In this document: positions 1 to 6,889 of the stretch, piece after piece | Layout: the number at the start of each line of letters is the position of its first letter | How positions within the stretch are numbered: the first letter of the stretch is position 1 | Source of the DNA: Bacillota bacterium | Lineage (GTDB): Bacteria; Bacillota; Bacilli; Alicyclobacillales; SLC66 | Length of the DNA stretch: 8,532 nucleotides | Reading direction: 5' to 3' | Assembly (NCBI GenBank): GCA_021799325.1 | Contig: JAJZAS010000054.1 | Location: forward strand, 1-8,532 | The notes under the pieces: model-generated | What the model saw: the letters and a program-made list of their open reading frames with translations, nothing else | Databases searched by the model: none | Told to the model about the DNA's origin: nothing | Translations under genes and position numbers: made by a program

Positions 1-77
1 TTCAGGGATATTACTTTAGTCGACCGCTCCCAAAAGATGAATTAGAGAAATGGCTTAGCGACTTTTCATCCCTTTAA
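1..77 (+). CDS. EAL-domain protein, C-terminal fragment (5' end outside window)
   Basis: Only the last 24 complete codons are present, read from base 3 to a TAA at 75-77. The peptide QGYYFSRPLPKDELEKWL followed by a short tail fits the conserved end of EAL domains, where a Q-G-Y-x-F-S-[RK]-P-x-P block forms the last strand and helix of the barrel. EAL proteins hydrolyse cyclic-di-GMP or, when degenerate, bind it; the catalytic EAL motif and any GGDEF, PAS or membrane parts lie upstream and cannot be judged. The gene is convergent with the methyltransferase gene, and their last 23 bases (55-77) overlap. No terminator hairpin is evident just after the stop. The family call is fairly sure from this short block; activity and full architecture are unknown. 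Confidence 0.8.
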   Translation, partial: QGYYFSRPLPKDELEKWLSDFSSL

Positions 78-1542
78 TCGTTTGCATTGGGGACAAAAAA
101 ATCCGTTCTTCAGGGCTATACTTTTCACAGAGCGTTTTCCCCAATTCAAACACATCGTTAATGATGTCTTCTCTCGCCTTCCAGGGGACCATCGATAATT
201 CCTCCTGCATCCAGCCAACTCCTCGAATCACATGGTTTACCACCGTTTCTGGATCCTTAAAAAAGTTGGCTGCTTTTGGCAACGTCTGTTCAATATGCAG
301 GTACCCAGCATTCACAAACTCGTCTAGTATTTCTTCAGGTGATTTTTGGTAGTCGATTGGCGCCTGATTTTTTGCGTTATCCCCCACCCTGCTTTTTGCC
401 AGCTTGGTGATCGGTTCCATCCATTCCTGTACCAGCTTGTTTTCGGCCATATTGAATTTCAAAGGATGAGCTGTTGCAAAAAAGCCTTCAGGCCTGATCA
501 CGCGCATCACTTCTCGCAATGCCTGAGTCAAATCCATAAAATGAAGGGAATTAAATGCGACCACTGCGTCAAACGAATCTGATTCAAAGGGTAGGTGCTC
601 AGCGGCAGCTTGTACGATCGTCACCCCATCAGCATTCCGTTCTTCTTTGCGTTTATTTGCGCGATACACCATTCCCATCGATGGATCTATGGCTACCACT
701 TGACCTTTTTCACCGACTAGATCTGCCAACCCTGCATCAAACGTAAAGAGGCCGTTGGCACAACCAAGTTCAAGCACGCGCATGCCTGGCTGAACCCCCG
801 ACCACGCCAGAAAATTCTTGCGCAGTTGCATCATATTAGGCCAAAATTCATTGGCCACTTCCGAGTAATTTTGATAAAAAGTAAAATTATGAATCTGCAG
901 TTGCCTTACCCGACGTGTGAGATATCCGCACTCGTCTAAAGTTCTTATGTTTTCAAGGTAAACTTGTTTTCCTCTATTGGTTAACGAAACATAGCGAGTG
1001 CTATCGTGAATTTCAATCTGGTAGTTCCCCGAAAACATCCCCCAGAACAATTCATCACTTAAGGAATAATCGACCCATGGTCGATGCCAACTTCCCAAAT
1101 TGAATGTCTTTTCAGAGACCTTTCCGTAATAATGCAATACCTGCGCATTTTCAAATGAGGTGACAAGCCCATAAAGCATCAAGACAGTCCCAAATCCATA
1201 ATCTGCAATAAACTGATTCAAGAGCCCTACCGCTTCCATGATTTGTTCGTGATAGATCTCGAAATCGCCAAACTTGTAATGTGCAATCGACAACGCTGTA
1301 GAGGCGATGATTTCATAGACGGCCGTTTTGGGAACGCGTTCTGATAGTGGGAAAGCCCCGAACGCTTCGATTTTTTCTTCTTCGGTCCAGTTCAGGTCCA
1401 CCGTATCGGAGGCTATCCGGTCTACCAGCGTAAATAAATCCACGTCAAAACGAGATTCTGAATTCATCATCAGCCATGGACTGATCACTAGTCCACGCTG
1501 CAAAAAATCCACCAATACTCGTGTGATATCTTCATTCGCCAA
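55..1542 (-). CDS. Class I SAM-dependent methyltransferase with large unassigned N-terminal region
   Basis: A 495-residue protein if started at the TTG at 1542; a GTG at 1554 would add four residues. The TTG is preferred because AAGGTGG lies 8 bases upstream of it, whereas the GTG sits inside that site. Residue numbers here count from the GTG. The C-terminal half is a UbiE/Methyltransf_11-like Rossmann domain: motif I VLELGCANG at 260-268, the acidic end of strand 2 at D290 (VVAIDP), AAAEHLPFESDSFDAVVAFN at 316-335, then VIRPEGFF. Residues 1 to about 240 match no domain I can name; a stretch near 187-215 (RYVSLTNRGKQVY onward) resembles the wing and last helix of a winged-helix fold. The protein is roughly twice the length of a simple UbiE-type enzyme. 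It is last in an operon with beta-oxidation enzymes, 23 bases after the acyl-CoA dehydrogenase, so a small-molecule or acyl-derived acceptor is possible, but the substrate is unknown. No signal peptide or membrane segment is seen. Confidence 0.88.
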   Translation of the reverse strand: MANEDITRVLVDFLQRGLVISPWLMMNSESRFDVDLFTLVDRIASDTVDLNWTEEEKIEAFGAFPLSERVPKTAVYEIIASTALSIAHYKFGDFEIYHEQIMEAVGLLNQFIADYGFGTVLMLYGLVTSFENAQVLHYYGKVSEKTFNLGSWHRPWVDYSLSDELFWGMFSGNYQIEIHDSTRYVSLTNRGKQVYLENIRTLDECGYLTRRVRQLQIHNFTFYQNYSEVANEFWPNMMQLRKNFLAWSGVQPGMRVLELGCANGLFTFDAGLADLVGEKGQVVAIDPSMGMVYRANKRKEERNADGVTIVQAAAEHLPFESDSFDAVVAFNSLHFMDLTQALREVMRVIRPEGFFATAHPLKFNMAENKLVQEWMEPITKLAKSRVGDNAKNQAPIDYQKSPEEILDEFVNAGYLHIEQTLPKAANFFKDPETVVNHVIRGVGWMQEELSMVPWKAREDIINDVFELGKTLCEKYSPEERIFLSPMQTIKGMKSR

Positions 1543-1550
1543 AAGTGCAA

Positions 1551-1557
1551 CCACCTT
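1551..1557 (-). promoter_or_regulatory. Ribosome binding site of the methyltransferase gene
   Basis: On the minus strand the bases read AAGGTGG, one mismatch from AAGGAGG, with 8 bases to the TTG at 1542-1540. This spacing favours TTG over the GTG at 1554-1552, which lies within the site itself. The site sits in the short gap after the acyl-CoA dehydrogenase stop codon (1568-1566). Confidence 0.65.
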
Positions 1558-1565
1558 TTCAGTGA

Positions 1566-2711
1566 CTAGAGTCCAAGATTTTTCGCAATAATCGTCTTCA
1601 TGATCTCATTGGTCCCTGCATAAATGGCCATTACAGGTATATCGCGAAATCTACGGGCTATTTCGTACTCTACCATATACCCGTAGCCGCCAAAAAGCTG
1701 CATACACTCAGCGATGGTCTCCTTTGCCACATCGGTGGACCACCACTTGGCCATCGAAACTTCCGTCACAATCGACTCCCCAGCCATGTGACGCGCGATG
1801 AGTTGATCGAGAAATGCGCGGCTGACTGCCACTTTCGTCGCAACCTCTGCTAATTTGAAACGGGTATTTTGAAAATAGCTGATGGGTTGCCCAAACGCCG
1901 TCCGTTGCTTGACATATTCTATTGTTGCTTGTAACGACTCCTCCATGGCAATCTGTGCGGTAATCGCCACGATCAAACGCTCCTGTTGCAACTTTTCCAT
2001 TAAATAATGAAACCCTTTCCCTTCCTCGCCCAATAGATTTTGAGCAGGTACTCGGCAGTCTTCAAAATAGAGTTCAGCTGTATCCGAGCTGTGCTGACCG
2101 ATTTTCTCCAATTGGCGTCCATGGCTGAACCCTGGAGTGTCTTTTTCCACTACCAACAAGCTGATGCCTTTATGAGGAGGAACCGCGTTAGGATCCGTCT
2201 TGCAGACCACCACGATCAAATCGGCCTGAATGCCATTGGTGATAAACGTTTTTTGGCCGTTAAGGACATAATTATCCCCATCTCGCTTGGCGGTGGTTCG
2301 AATTCCCGCCAAATCCGACCCTGCACCAGGTTCTGTCATTCCGATGGCGGTGATGATGTCCCCACTTGCACAGCCGGGCAGCCACCTCTTTTTTTGCTCC
2401 TCCGAACCATAGGCTAACAAATAAGGAACGACCACATCGTTGTGAAGGCTGATGCCGACCATCCCGGACCCAACGCGCTCCAACTCCTCATCGATGACCA
2501 CCGAATAACCGAAATCCGCTTCCGGTCCTCCATACGCTTCTGGCACTGAAGGAGCCAGGTACCCCTGGTTGCCCATTTTCCTCCAGAATTCCTTAGGAAT
2601 AAAGTGTTGCCGCTCCCACTCTTCAAAGAAAGGGACCGCCTCTTTTTCTAAAAATTTGCGAAATGCCTGCCGAAATTGATGGTGTTCATTGGATAAATAT
2701 AAATGGTTCAC
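1566..2711 (-). CDS. Acyl-CoA dehydrogenase, long-chain/isovaleryl-type active site
   Basis: A 381-residue FAD flavoprotein, the normal length for bacterial acyl-CoA dehydrogenases, which oxidise acyl-CoA to trans-2-enoyl-CoA and pass electrons to electron-transfer flavoprotein. The N-terminal helical domain (about 1-120) is followed by the first signature AIGMTEPGAGSD (122-133) and NGQKTFITNG (151-160) in the beta domain, then the C-terminal helical domain with KQRTAFG (268-274, FAD-contacting Arg) and QLFGGYGY (338-345). At the place where short- and medium-chain enzymes carry the catalytic Glu (YEGT) this protein has YAGTNEIMK with A365. Glu244 in QQERL matches the helix position used as base by long-chain and isovaleryl-CoA dehydrogenases, so it should be active. 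The start is a GTG with AAAGGAG 9 bases upstream, located in the 20-base gap after the SDR gene. Third gene of the thiolase operon. Chain length or branching preference cannot be read from sequence alone. Confidence 0.95.
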   Translation of the reverse strand: MNHLYLSNEHHQFRQAFRKFLEKEAVPFFEEWERQHFIPKEFWRKMGNQGYLAPSVPEAYGGPEADFGYSVVIDEELERVGSGMVGISLHNDVVVPYLLAYGSEEQKKRWLPGCASGDIITAIGMTEPGAGSDLAGIRTTAKRDGDNYVLNGQKTFITNGIQADLIVVVCKTDPNAVPPHKGISLLVVEKDTPGFSHGRQLEKIGQHSSDTAELYFEDCRVPAQNLLGEEGKGFHYLMEKLQQERLIVAITAQIAMEESLQATIEYVKQRTAFGQPISYFQNTRFKLAEVATKVAVSRAFLDQLIARHMAGESIVTEVSMAKWWSTDVAKETIAECMQLFGGYGYMVEYEIARRFRDIPVMAIYAGTNEIMKTIIAKNLGL

Positions 2712-2731
2712 CCTTCTACACTCCTTTATCG

Positions 2732-3493
2732 TTAGCGCGGAGCCATGCGAATCGCGCCATCCAATCGAATCACTTCACCATTTAACATGGAATTTTCTGC
2801 AATATGCTTGGCCAACAATCCATACTCACGAGGTTGACCAAGGCGGGAGGGAAACGGCACCTGAGCACCAAGCGATTGACGGACAGGCTCAGGCAATTCC
2901 CCAAGCATCGGCGTATCAAATATCCCAGGCGCAATGCTCATGACGCGAATCCCGTACGCGGCCAGTTCACGAGCAATTGGTAGCGTCATCCCAACGATCC
3001 CGCCTTTCGATGCAGAATACGCAGCCTGCCCAATTTGACCATCAAATGCAGCCACAGATGCCGTATTGATGATGACACCGCGCTCCCCTCCTTCATCCGG
3101 TTCGCCTGCCGCCATTTTAGCGGAGGCAATGCGAATACAATTGAACGTCCCGATCAGGTTCACCTGAATGACGCGGGAAAAAGTAGTAAGTGAGTGTGGA
3201 CCGGATTTGCCAAGCACCTTCTGTGCGATGCCAATCCCCGCGCAATTCACTAGCCCATGTAGCCCTGTATGCGCCTTGACTACTGCTTCCACTCCAAGTG
3301 TGACGCTTTCTTCATCCGTCACGTCTACCTTGACAAATTGGCCGTTTATTTCCTCAGCCACTTTTACGCCCCGCTCTTCTTGAATATCAAAAATAGTCAC
3401 ACGCGCTCCCGCTTCCGCCATCACCCTTGCGGTAGCTTCGCCAAGTCCTGAGCCGCCACCGGTTACGATCACGCTCTTTCCAGCTAGTTGCAT
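2732..3493 (-). CDS. Type II 3-hydroxyacyl-CoA dehydrogenase (SDR family, HSD17B10-like)
   Basis: A 253-residue classical short-chain dehydrogenase. It probably oxidises 3-hydroxyacyl-CoA to 3-ketoacyl-CoA with NAD+, the third step of beta-oxidation. Visible motifs are the nucleotide-binding TGGGSGLG (11-18), Asp36 at the end of strand 2 (favouring NAD+ over NADP+), NCAG (83-86), Asn112, Ser146, and Tyr159 with Lys163 in YSASK. Long stretches closely match, from memory, the mitochondrial 17-beta-HSD type 10/HADH2 proteins: GVIINTASVAAF (139-150), GQAAYSASKGGIVGMTLPIA (155-174) and the tail LNGEVIRLDGAIRM (237-250). Members of that group also act on 2-methyl-3-hydroxybutyryl-CoA (isoleucine degradation) and on steroids, so a branched substrate is possible. 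The ATG start has GGGGGAG 5 bases upstream. It lies 11 bases after the thiolase gene and 20 bases before the acyl-CoA dehydrogenase gene, which supports cotranscription. Confidence 0.93.
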   Translation of the reverse strand: MQLAGKSVIVTGGGSGLGEATARVMAEAGARVTIFDIQEERGVKVAEEINGQFVKVDVTDEESVTLGVEAVVKAHTGLHGLVNCAGIGIAQKVLGKSGPHSLTTFSRVIQVNLIGTFNCIRIASAKMAAGEPDEGGERGVIINTASVAAFDGQIGQAAYSASKGGIVGMTLPIARELAAYGIRVMSIAPGIFDTPMLGELPEPVRQSLGAQVPFPSRLGQPREYGLLAKHIAENSMLNGEVIRLDGAIRMAPR

Positions 3494-3504
3494 CGATTCT
3501 CCCC

Positions 3505-4689
3505 CTATTCAGTCACCCGTTCGATGATCGTGGCGTTGGCCATGCCCCCGCCTTCGCAAATCGCCAAAAGTCCATATCGTCCGCCGCGTGTTTCAAGGGC
3601 ATTTAAAAGTGTCGTGACGAGCCTTGTTCCTGTAGCTCCAAGTGGATGACCAAGCGCAATTGCGCCTCCGCTTACATTGATTTTTTCAAGCGGGACGCCT
3701 AGTTCTTTTTGCCATGCCAACACGACAGAGGCAAACGCCTCATTGACTTCGAACACATCGATGTCGTCGACCGTCAATCCAGCATTCTTCAACACTTTGC
3801 GAGTAGCAGGTATGGGGCCAGTCAGCATGGTGACGGGATCCACTCCGACCACCGCAAAAGCAACAAACCTCGCCTTGATGCGAAGTCCTAATTGTCGCGC
3901 CACCTCTTCTTGCATTACCAGTGCGGCGCTAGCACCATCCGATATTTGGCTGGCATTTCCGGCAGTGATCAGTTCTAGATCAGGAAAAGCCGGGGCGAGC
4001 GACATCATTTTCTCAAGACTAGTGTCGGGTCGAATGCCTTCATCTTGGGAAAAAACAAAGGCGGGCGAGCCATCTGTTGCCGCAATATCAACGGGAACAA
4101 TCTCTCTAGCAAAATCCCCACTGATCTGTGCCGCATGTGCGAGTTGATGACTGCGAAGCCCGTATCGATCCAGATCCTCACGCGTGATTCCCCATTGTTT
4201 GGTGATCATTTCCGCACCTAATGCCTGATCAAAAAATTGCCGGTTCCATCGATCAAGCCGGTAACGCTCCGAAAGATCTTTGGTCATTGGTGTACCATTT
4301 ACCGTAATAGTGCTTAACATCGGGATGCGCGTCATCGATTCAACGCCAGCGGCAATCGCGATGGAATACGCACCTGCCATTACGCCCTGTGCGGCAAAAT
4401 GCAAGGCTTGCAAACTAGAACCACACTGGCGATCCAAGGTGACTGCTGGCACAGTCTCAGGGAGTCCCGCAGAAAGCCAGGCATTGCGTCCCACATTGGC
4501 GGCTTGTTCCCCAATTTGATCGACACAACCCACGATTACATCATCCACCGTCTCCGGGTCTATTGGATTCCGTTCCAATAGTTTGCGCAACACACCACCC
4601 AATAAATCCACGGGATGAACACTTGACAGGCTGCCTTTCCGTCTGCCAATCGGTGTGCGAATAGCATCAACAATTACCGCTTCCCACAT
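3505..4689 (-). CDS. Thiolase (acetyl-CoA C-acyltransferase family)
   Basis: A 394-residue protein, the usual length for type I/II thiolases. In a degradative setting it cleaves 3-ketoacyl-CoA with CoA to acetyl-CoA (or propionyl-CoA) and a shortened acyl-CoA. The nucleophile is Cys89 in DRQCGSSLQAL. NEAFA (316-320), GHPLGATGTR (347-356, catalytic His348) and CEGGGMANA (378-386, second catalytic Cys378) complete the active site. The open frame extends to a possible start at 4797, but the ATG at 4689 is chosen: a perfect AGGAGG lies 7 bases upstream, and the product then begins MWEAVIVDAIRTPIG, the standard thiolase N-terminus. It is the first gene of the minus-strand operon. Degradative thiolase versus biosynthetic acetoacetyl-CoA thiolase is not settled by motifs, but the neighbouring dehydrogenases and ligase favour degradation. 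I see no missing catalytic residue. Confidence 0.95.
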   Translation of the reverse strand: MWEAVIVDAIRTPIGRRKGSLSSVHPVDLLGGVLRKLLERNPIDPETVDDVIVGCVDQIGEQAANVGRNAWLSAGLPETVPAVTLDRQCGSSLQALHFAAQGVMAGAYSIAIAAGVESMTRIPMLSTITVNGTPMTKDLSERYRLDRWNRQFFDQALGAEMITKQWGITREDLDRYGLRSHQLAHAAQISGDFAREIVPVDIAATDGSPAFVFSQDEGIRPDTSLEKMMSLAPAFPDLELITAGNASQISDGASAALVMQEEVARQLGLRIKARFVAFAVVGVDPVTMLTGPIPATRKVLKNAGLTVDDIDVFEVNEAFASVVLAWQKELGVPLEKINVSGGAIALGHPLGATGTRLVTTLLNALETRGGRYGLLAICEGGGMANATIIERVTE

Positions 4690-4696
4690 TGCATTT

Positions 4697-4702
4697 CCTC
4701 CT
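4697..4702 (-). promoter_or_regulatory. Ribosome binding site fixing the thiolase start
   Basis: The minus strand reads AGGAGG here, 7 bases before the ATG at 4689. No comparable site precedes the upstream start at 4797, so the extra 36 codons of the open frame are probably untranslated leader. Confidence 0.85.
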
Positions 4703-4754
4703 ATCCAAAGTTCAAGATCAATCACATACCAAACGGTGGTTACGCTTTCATCCA

Positions 4755-4778
4755 AGTATATACTATTCACAAATGAAT
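4755..4778. promoter_or_regulatory. Two abutting palindromes, candidate operator in divergent promoter region
   Basis: AGTATATACT (4755-4764) is a perfect 10-base palindrome, followed directly by ATTCA-CAAA-TGAAT (4765-4778), a perfect 5-base inverted repeat around 4 bases. They lie midway between the divergent thiolase operon and acyl-CoA ligase gene, about 5 bases upstream of a TATAAT, so a bound repressor could affect both directions. The second repeat carries the TGAAT/ATTCA half-sites in the opposite orientation to the Bacillus FadR operator as I recall it, so I do not assign it to that regulator. No regulator gene is in the window. AT-rich spacers yield short palindromes by chance, so confidence is modest. 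Confidence 0.35.
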
Positions 4779-4782
4779 CGAC

Positions 4783-4788
4783 TATAAT
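4783..4788 (+). promoter_or_regulatory. Possible -10 element of the acyl-CoA ligase gene
   Basis: A perfect TATAAT lies 70 bases before the ligase ATG. No good TTGACA-like hexamer is found 16-18 bases upstream and there is no TGn extension, so the promoter would be weak or activator-dependent if real. For the opposite strand I find TATACT (4760-4755) and TATAGT (4786-4781) as possible -10 elements for the thiolase operon, also without convincing -35 partners. Confidence 0.35.
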
Positions 4789-4858
4789 GGAAACCATCCA
4801 TACTAATATAGATTGCTAGCACCATAGAATCGGCATCAATAGGAGAGGGTGGACGATC

Positions 4859-6370
4859 ATGCCGAGTATTGGTGAAATCCTGGAAAGAAATGCGCATCGA
4901 GTTCCCGAGCGAACGGCCTTAATCTATGGCGATAGGCGACTATCATACCGGGAACTGGACGAACAGGTTAACAAGACTGCACGCGCCATTTTTCAACTTG
5001 ACGTGGAAAAGGGCGATCGAATCGCACTAATGGCCTATAATACCGACCTCTTTGTCATCGCCTACTATGCATTACTCAAACTCGGCGCCATCGTCGTCCC
5101 CATCAATGTCCGTTTAGCTCCCCCTGAACTTGCCTACCAATTACAAGATTCTGGCGCCCGCATGATTCTCTATGACGATGAACTTACTGCTGTGGTCATG
5201 GAGGCCACAAAGGGAACCCCCACCACTACGCTTTGCCTCCATTCCCATGGTGAAACCAATCTGTTGGGAATGTCACAGCATCAAACGAGTGACCCACTTC
5301 CCATCACGGTAGAAGAGGATGACGATGCCCAGATTCTCTATACGTCAGGAACCACCGGGAAACCAAAAGGAGTTTTATTTGATCATCACCGAATCATCTG
5401 GACTGGTATCAACATTACAGTCGGCGTTGGACTGCGCGATGGCGAACGATTGTTGCATGTGGCCCCCTTATACCATTCTGCAGAACTCGACCTATTTTTG
5501 ATGGCAGGCACATTCATTGCCGGCACTCATGTGGTCATGAAAGAATTCAATCCCGCAGAAGTTCTGAAAACGATGGACAAAGAACAAATTACCGCTTTTT
5601 TTGGCGTACCCACCATGTATCAGTTCATGTTAAGAGACCCACAGTTGGAGCAAACCCACCTCGGAAATTGGCGAATTGGAATGTTTGGCGCCGCCCCGAT
5701 GCCACCCTCCACAGTCGTGAAATTAGCAGAGGTGTTCCCATCTTTGACCCTTTTTAACTTGGCAGGATTAACCGAATTGGGACCTGGAGGAGTCTTTCTT
5801 GGCGGAAAAGAATTGCTAGAACATCCGGATACAGCAGGACGACCTATTGTCAATACAGAAGCCCGGGTAGTCGGAACCGACTTTCAGGATGTAAAAGAAG
5901 GAGAAGTGGGAGAACTCATCCTCCGCGGGGAAACACTGATGAAAGGGTATTGGAATAATCCCACTGCCACCGCCGCCACAATGAGAGACGGTTGGTTGAT
6001 GACCGGCGACCTTGCCACGATTGATCATGAGGGAAGAGTCATTATTATTGACCGAAAAAAAGACATGATCATCACAGGCGGAATGAACGTGTATTCGGTA
6101 GAAGTAGAATATGCCATCATCACCCATCCCAGCGTGATGGACTGTGCAGTGATTGGCGTGCCACATGCTGATTATGGAGAAACCGTCACCGCCATCGTCA
6201 CCCTAAAACCTGGTGCAGAGTTGGACCTAGAAGCGCTTCGGGCCTATTGTCGTCCACTCATCGCCGATTATAAAATCCCACGGCGCTTGATTCTGTCGAC
6301 AATCCCACGGAACGCATCCGGCAAAGTATTGAAATACAAATTGCGGGAGGAATATAGTTCAGCGCAGTAA
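4859..6370 (+). CDS. AMP-forming acyl-CoA ligase (fatty-acid--CoA ligase family)
   Basis: A 503-residue member of the acyl-adenylate-forming superfamily. It activates a carboxylic acid with ATP to an acyl-adenylate and transfers the acyl group to CoA, the entry step to beta-oxidation. Visible motifs are the phosphate-binding YTSGTTGKPKG (161-171), NLAGLTELG (300-308; the usual Tyr-Gly of the A5 motif is Ala-Gly here), TGD (382-384), the hinge and A8 region DRKKDMIITGGMNVYSVEVE (398-417), and the adenylation lysine K489 in NASGKVLKYKLR. Length fits short bacterial FadD-like ligases; there is no membrane segment. The ATG is preceded by a purine-rich site, AGGAGAGGGTGG (4841-4852), ending 6 bases upstream. 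It is transcribed divergently from the thiolase operon and probably supplies its substrate. Its stop codon overlaps the convergent chromate-transporter gene by 12 bases. Chain length or aromatic preference cannot be read safely. Confidence 0.93.
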   Translation: MPSIGEILERNAHRVPERTALIYGDRRLSYRELDEQVNKTARAIFQLDVEKGDRIALMAYNTDLFVIAYYALLKLGAIVVPINVRLAPPELAYQLQDSGARMILYDDELTAVVMEATKGTPTTTLCLHSHGETNLLGMSQHQTSDPLPITVEEDDDAQILYTSGTTGKPKGVLFDHHRIIWTGINITVGVGLRDGERLLHVAPLYHSAELDLFLMAGTFIAGTHVVMKEFNPAEVLKTMDKEQITAFFGVPTMYQFMLRDPQLEQTHLGNWRIGMFGAAPMPPSTVVKLAEVFPSLTLFNLAGLTELGPGGVFLGGKELLEHPDTAGRPIVNTEARVVGTDFQDVKEGEVGELILRGETLMKGYWNNPTATAATMRDGWLMTGDLATIDHEGRVIIIDRKKDMIITGGMNVYSVEVEYAIITHPSVMDCAVIGVPHADYGETVTAIVTLKPGAELDLEALRAYCRPLIADYKIPRRLILSTIPRNASGKVLKYKLREEYSSAQ

Positions 6371-6889
6371 TATCGCGCCGTATACAAACGCGCCCAAGAT
6401 GACAAAGGCGGGGTGAACGCGAAATTTTTTTAATGCAATAAAGGATAATACCGCGATGATGACAAAATGCACGATACCAATAGATTGAAAGCCTTCGACG
6501 CCAACATTCCAGGTGAGGATGATCATCAGCACCGCTATCACAGGCTGGATCATCATGACCATGCCTTTGACGGCGTCTGTTTGCTTATAGTGATGTAACC
6601 ATTGAAGCAAAATGATCACCGCCACTGCAGAAGGCAGTACGGTTGCCGTTAATCCAACGATCGCCCCCCACCAACCTGATGCGGTATAACCAACATAGAC
6701 AGCGATTTTCGTTGCGATTGGACCAGGCAATGCATTGGCAAGCGCCAAGTCGTGAAAAAAAGCGCCTCCACTCATTAAGTGATAGACATTCACCACTTGG
6801 TTTTGTATCAAGGGAATTGTCGAGGGGCCACCGCCATAGCCCAGTATATTGGCAATAAATAATGCCATAAATACATGAAGAACAATCAC
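6359..6889 (-). CDS. Chromate transporter family protein, short-chain (second of pair)
   Basis: A 176-residue integral membrane protein with a single CHR domain. The start is set at the GTG at 6889, not the further upstream GTG codons at 6922 and 6919: AGGGGAG lies 8 bases before 6889, the GTG overlaps the preceding gene's stop as GTGA, and the product then begins MIVLHVFMALF, a typical CHR N-terminus. Conserved blocks are GYGGGPSTIPL (17-27) and ANALPGPIATKIAVYVGY (51-68) with the family PGP motif. Hydrophobic segments follow at roughly 73-97, 107-127, 136-152 and 158-174. Short CHR proteins are usually encoded as tandem pairs that work together, as in Bacillus. Chromate efflux is the named family function, but the natural substrate in many species is uncertain. 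Its last 12 bases overlap the end of the acyl-CoA ligase gene on the other strand. Confidence 0.9.
   Translation of the reverse strand: MIVLHVFMALFIANILGYGGGPSTIPLIQNQVVNVYHLMSGGAFFHDLALANALPGPIATKIAVYVGYTASGWWGAIVGLTATVLPSAVAVIILLQWLHHYKQTDAVKGMVMMIQPVIAVLMIILTWNVGVEGFQSIGIVHFVIIAVLSFIALKKFRVHPAFVILGAFVYGAILLR

Noticed and set aside
2040..2417. 125-codon open frame on the + strand inside the acyl-CoA dehydrogenase gene
   Set aside because: Antisense to conserved catalytic regions, no motif and no matching ribosome binding site seen.
3677..4147. 156-codon open frame on the + strand inside the thiolase gene
   Set aside because: It is the antisense shadow of a strongly supported enzyme gene, with low-complexity Ser/Thr-rich translation and no recognisable domain.
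4690..4797. N-terminal extension of the thiolase frame by 36 residues
   Set aside because: The AGGAGG at 4697-4702 and the standard thiolase N-terminus both point to the ATG at 4689; the extension overlaps the promoter region and has no family match.
5816..6166. 116-codon minus-strand open frame within the acyl-CoA ligase gene
   Set aside because: Lies opposite the conserved ATP- and hinge-motif region; its translation is rich in His, Cys and Ser and looks like noise.
6361..6435. Possible terminator with the T-run at 6426-6432 after the ligase gene
   Set aside because: Only a 4-base GC stem (CGCC/GGCG) could be paired and it is not adjacent to the T-run, so it does not qualify as an intrinsic terminator.
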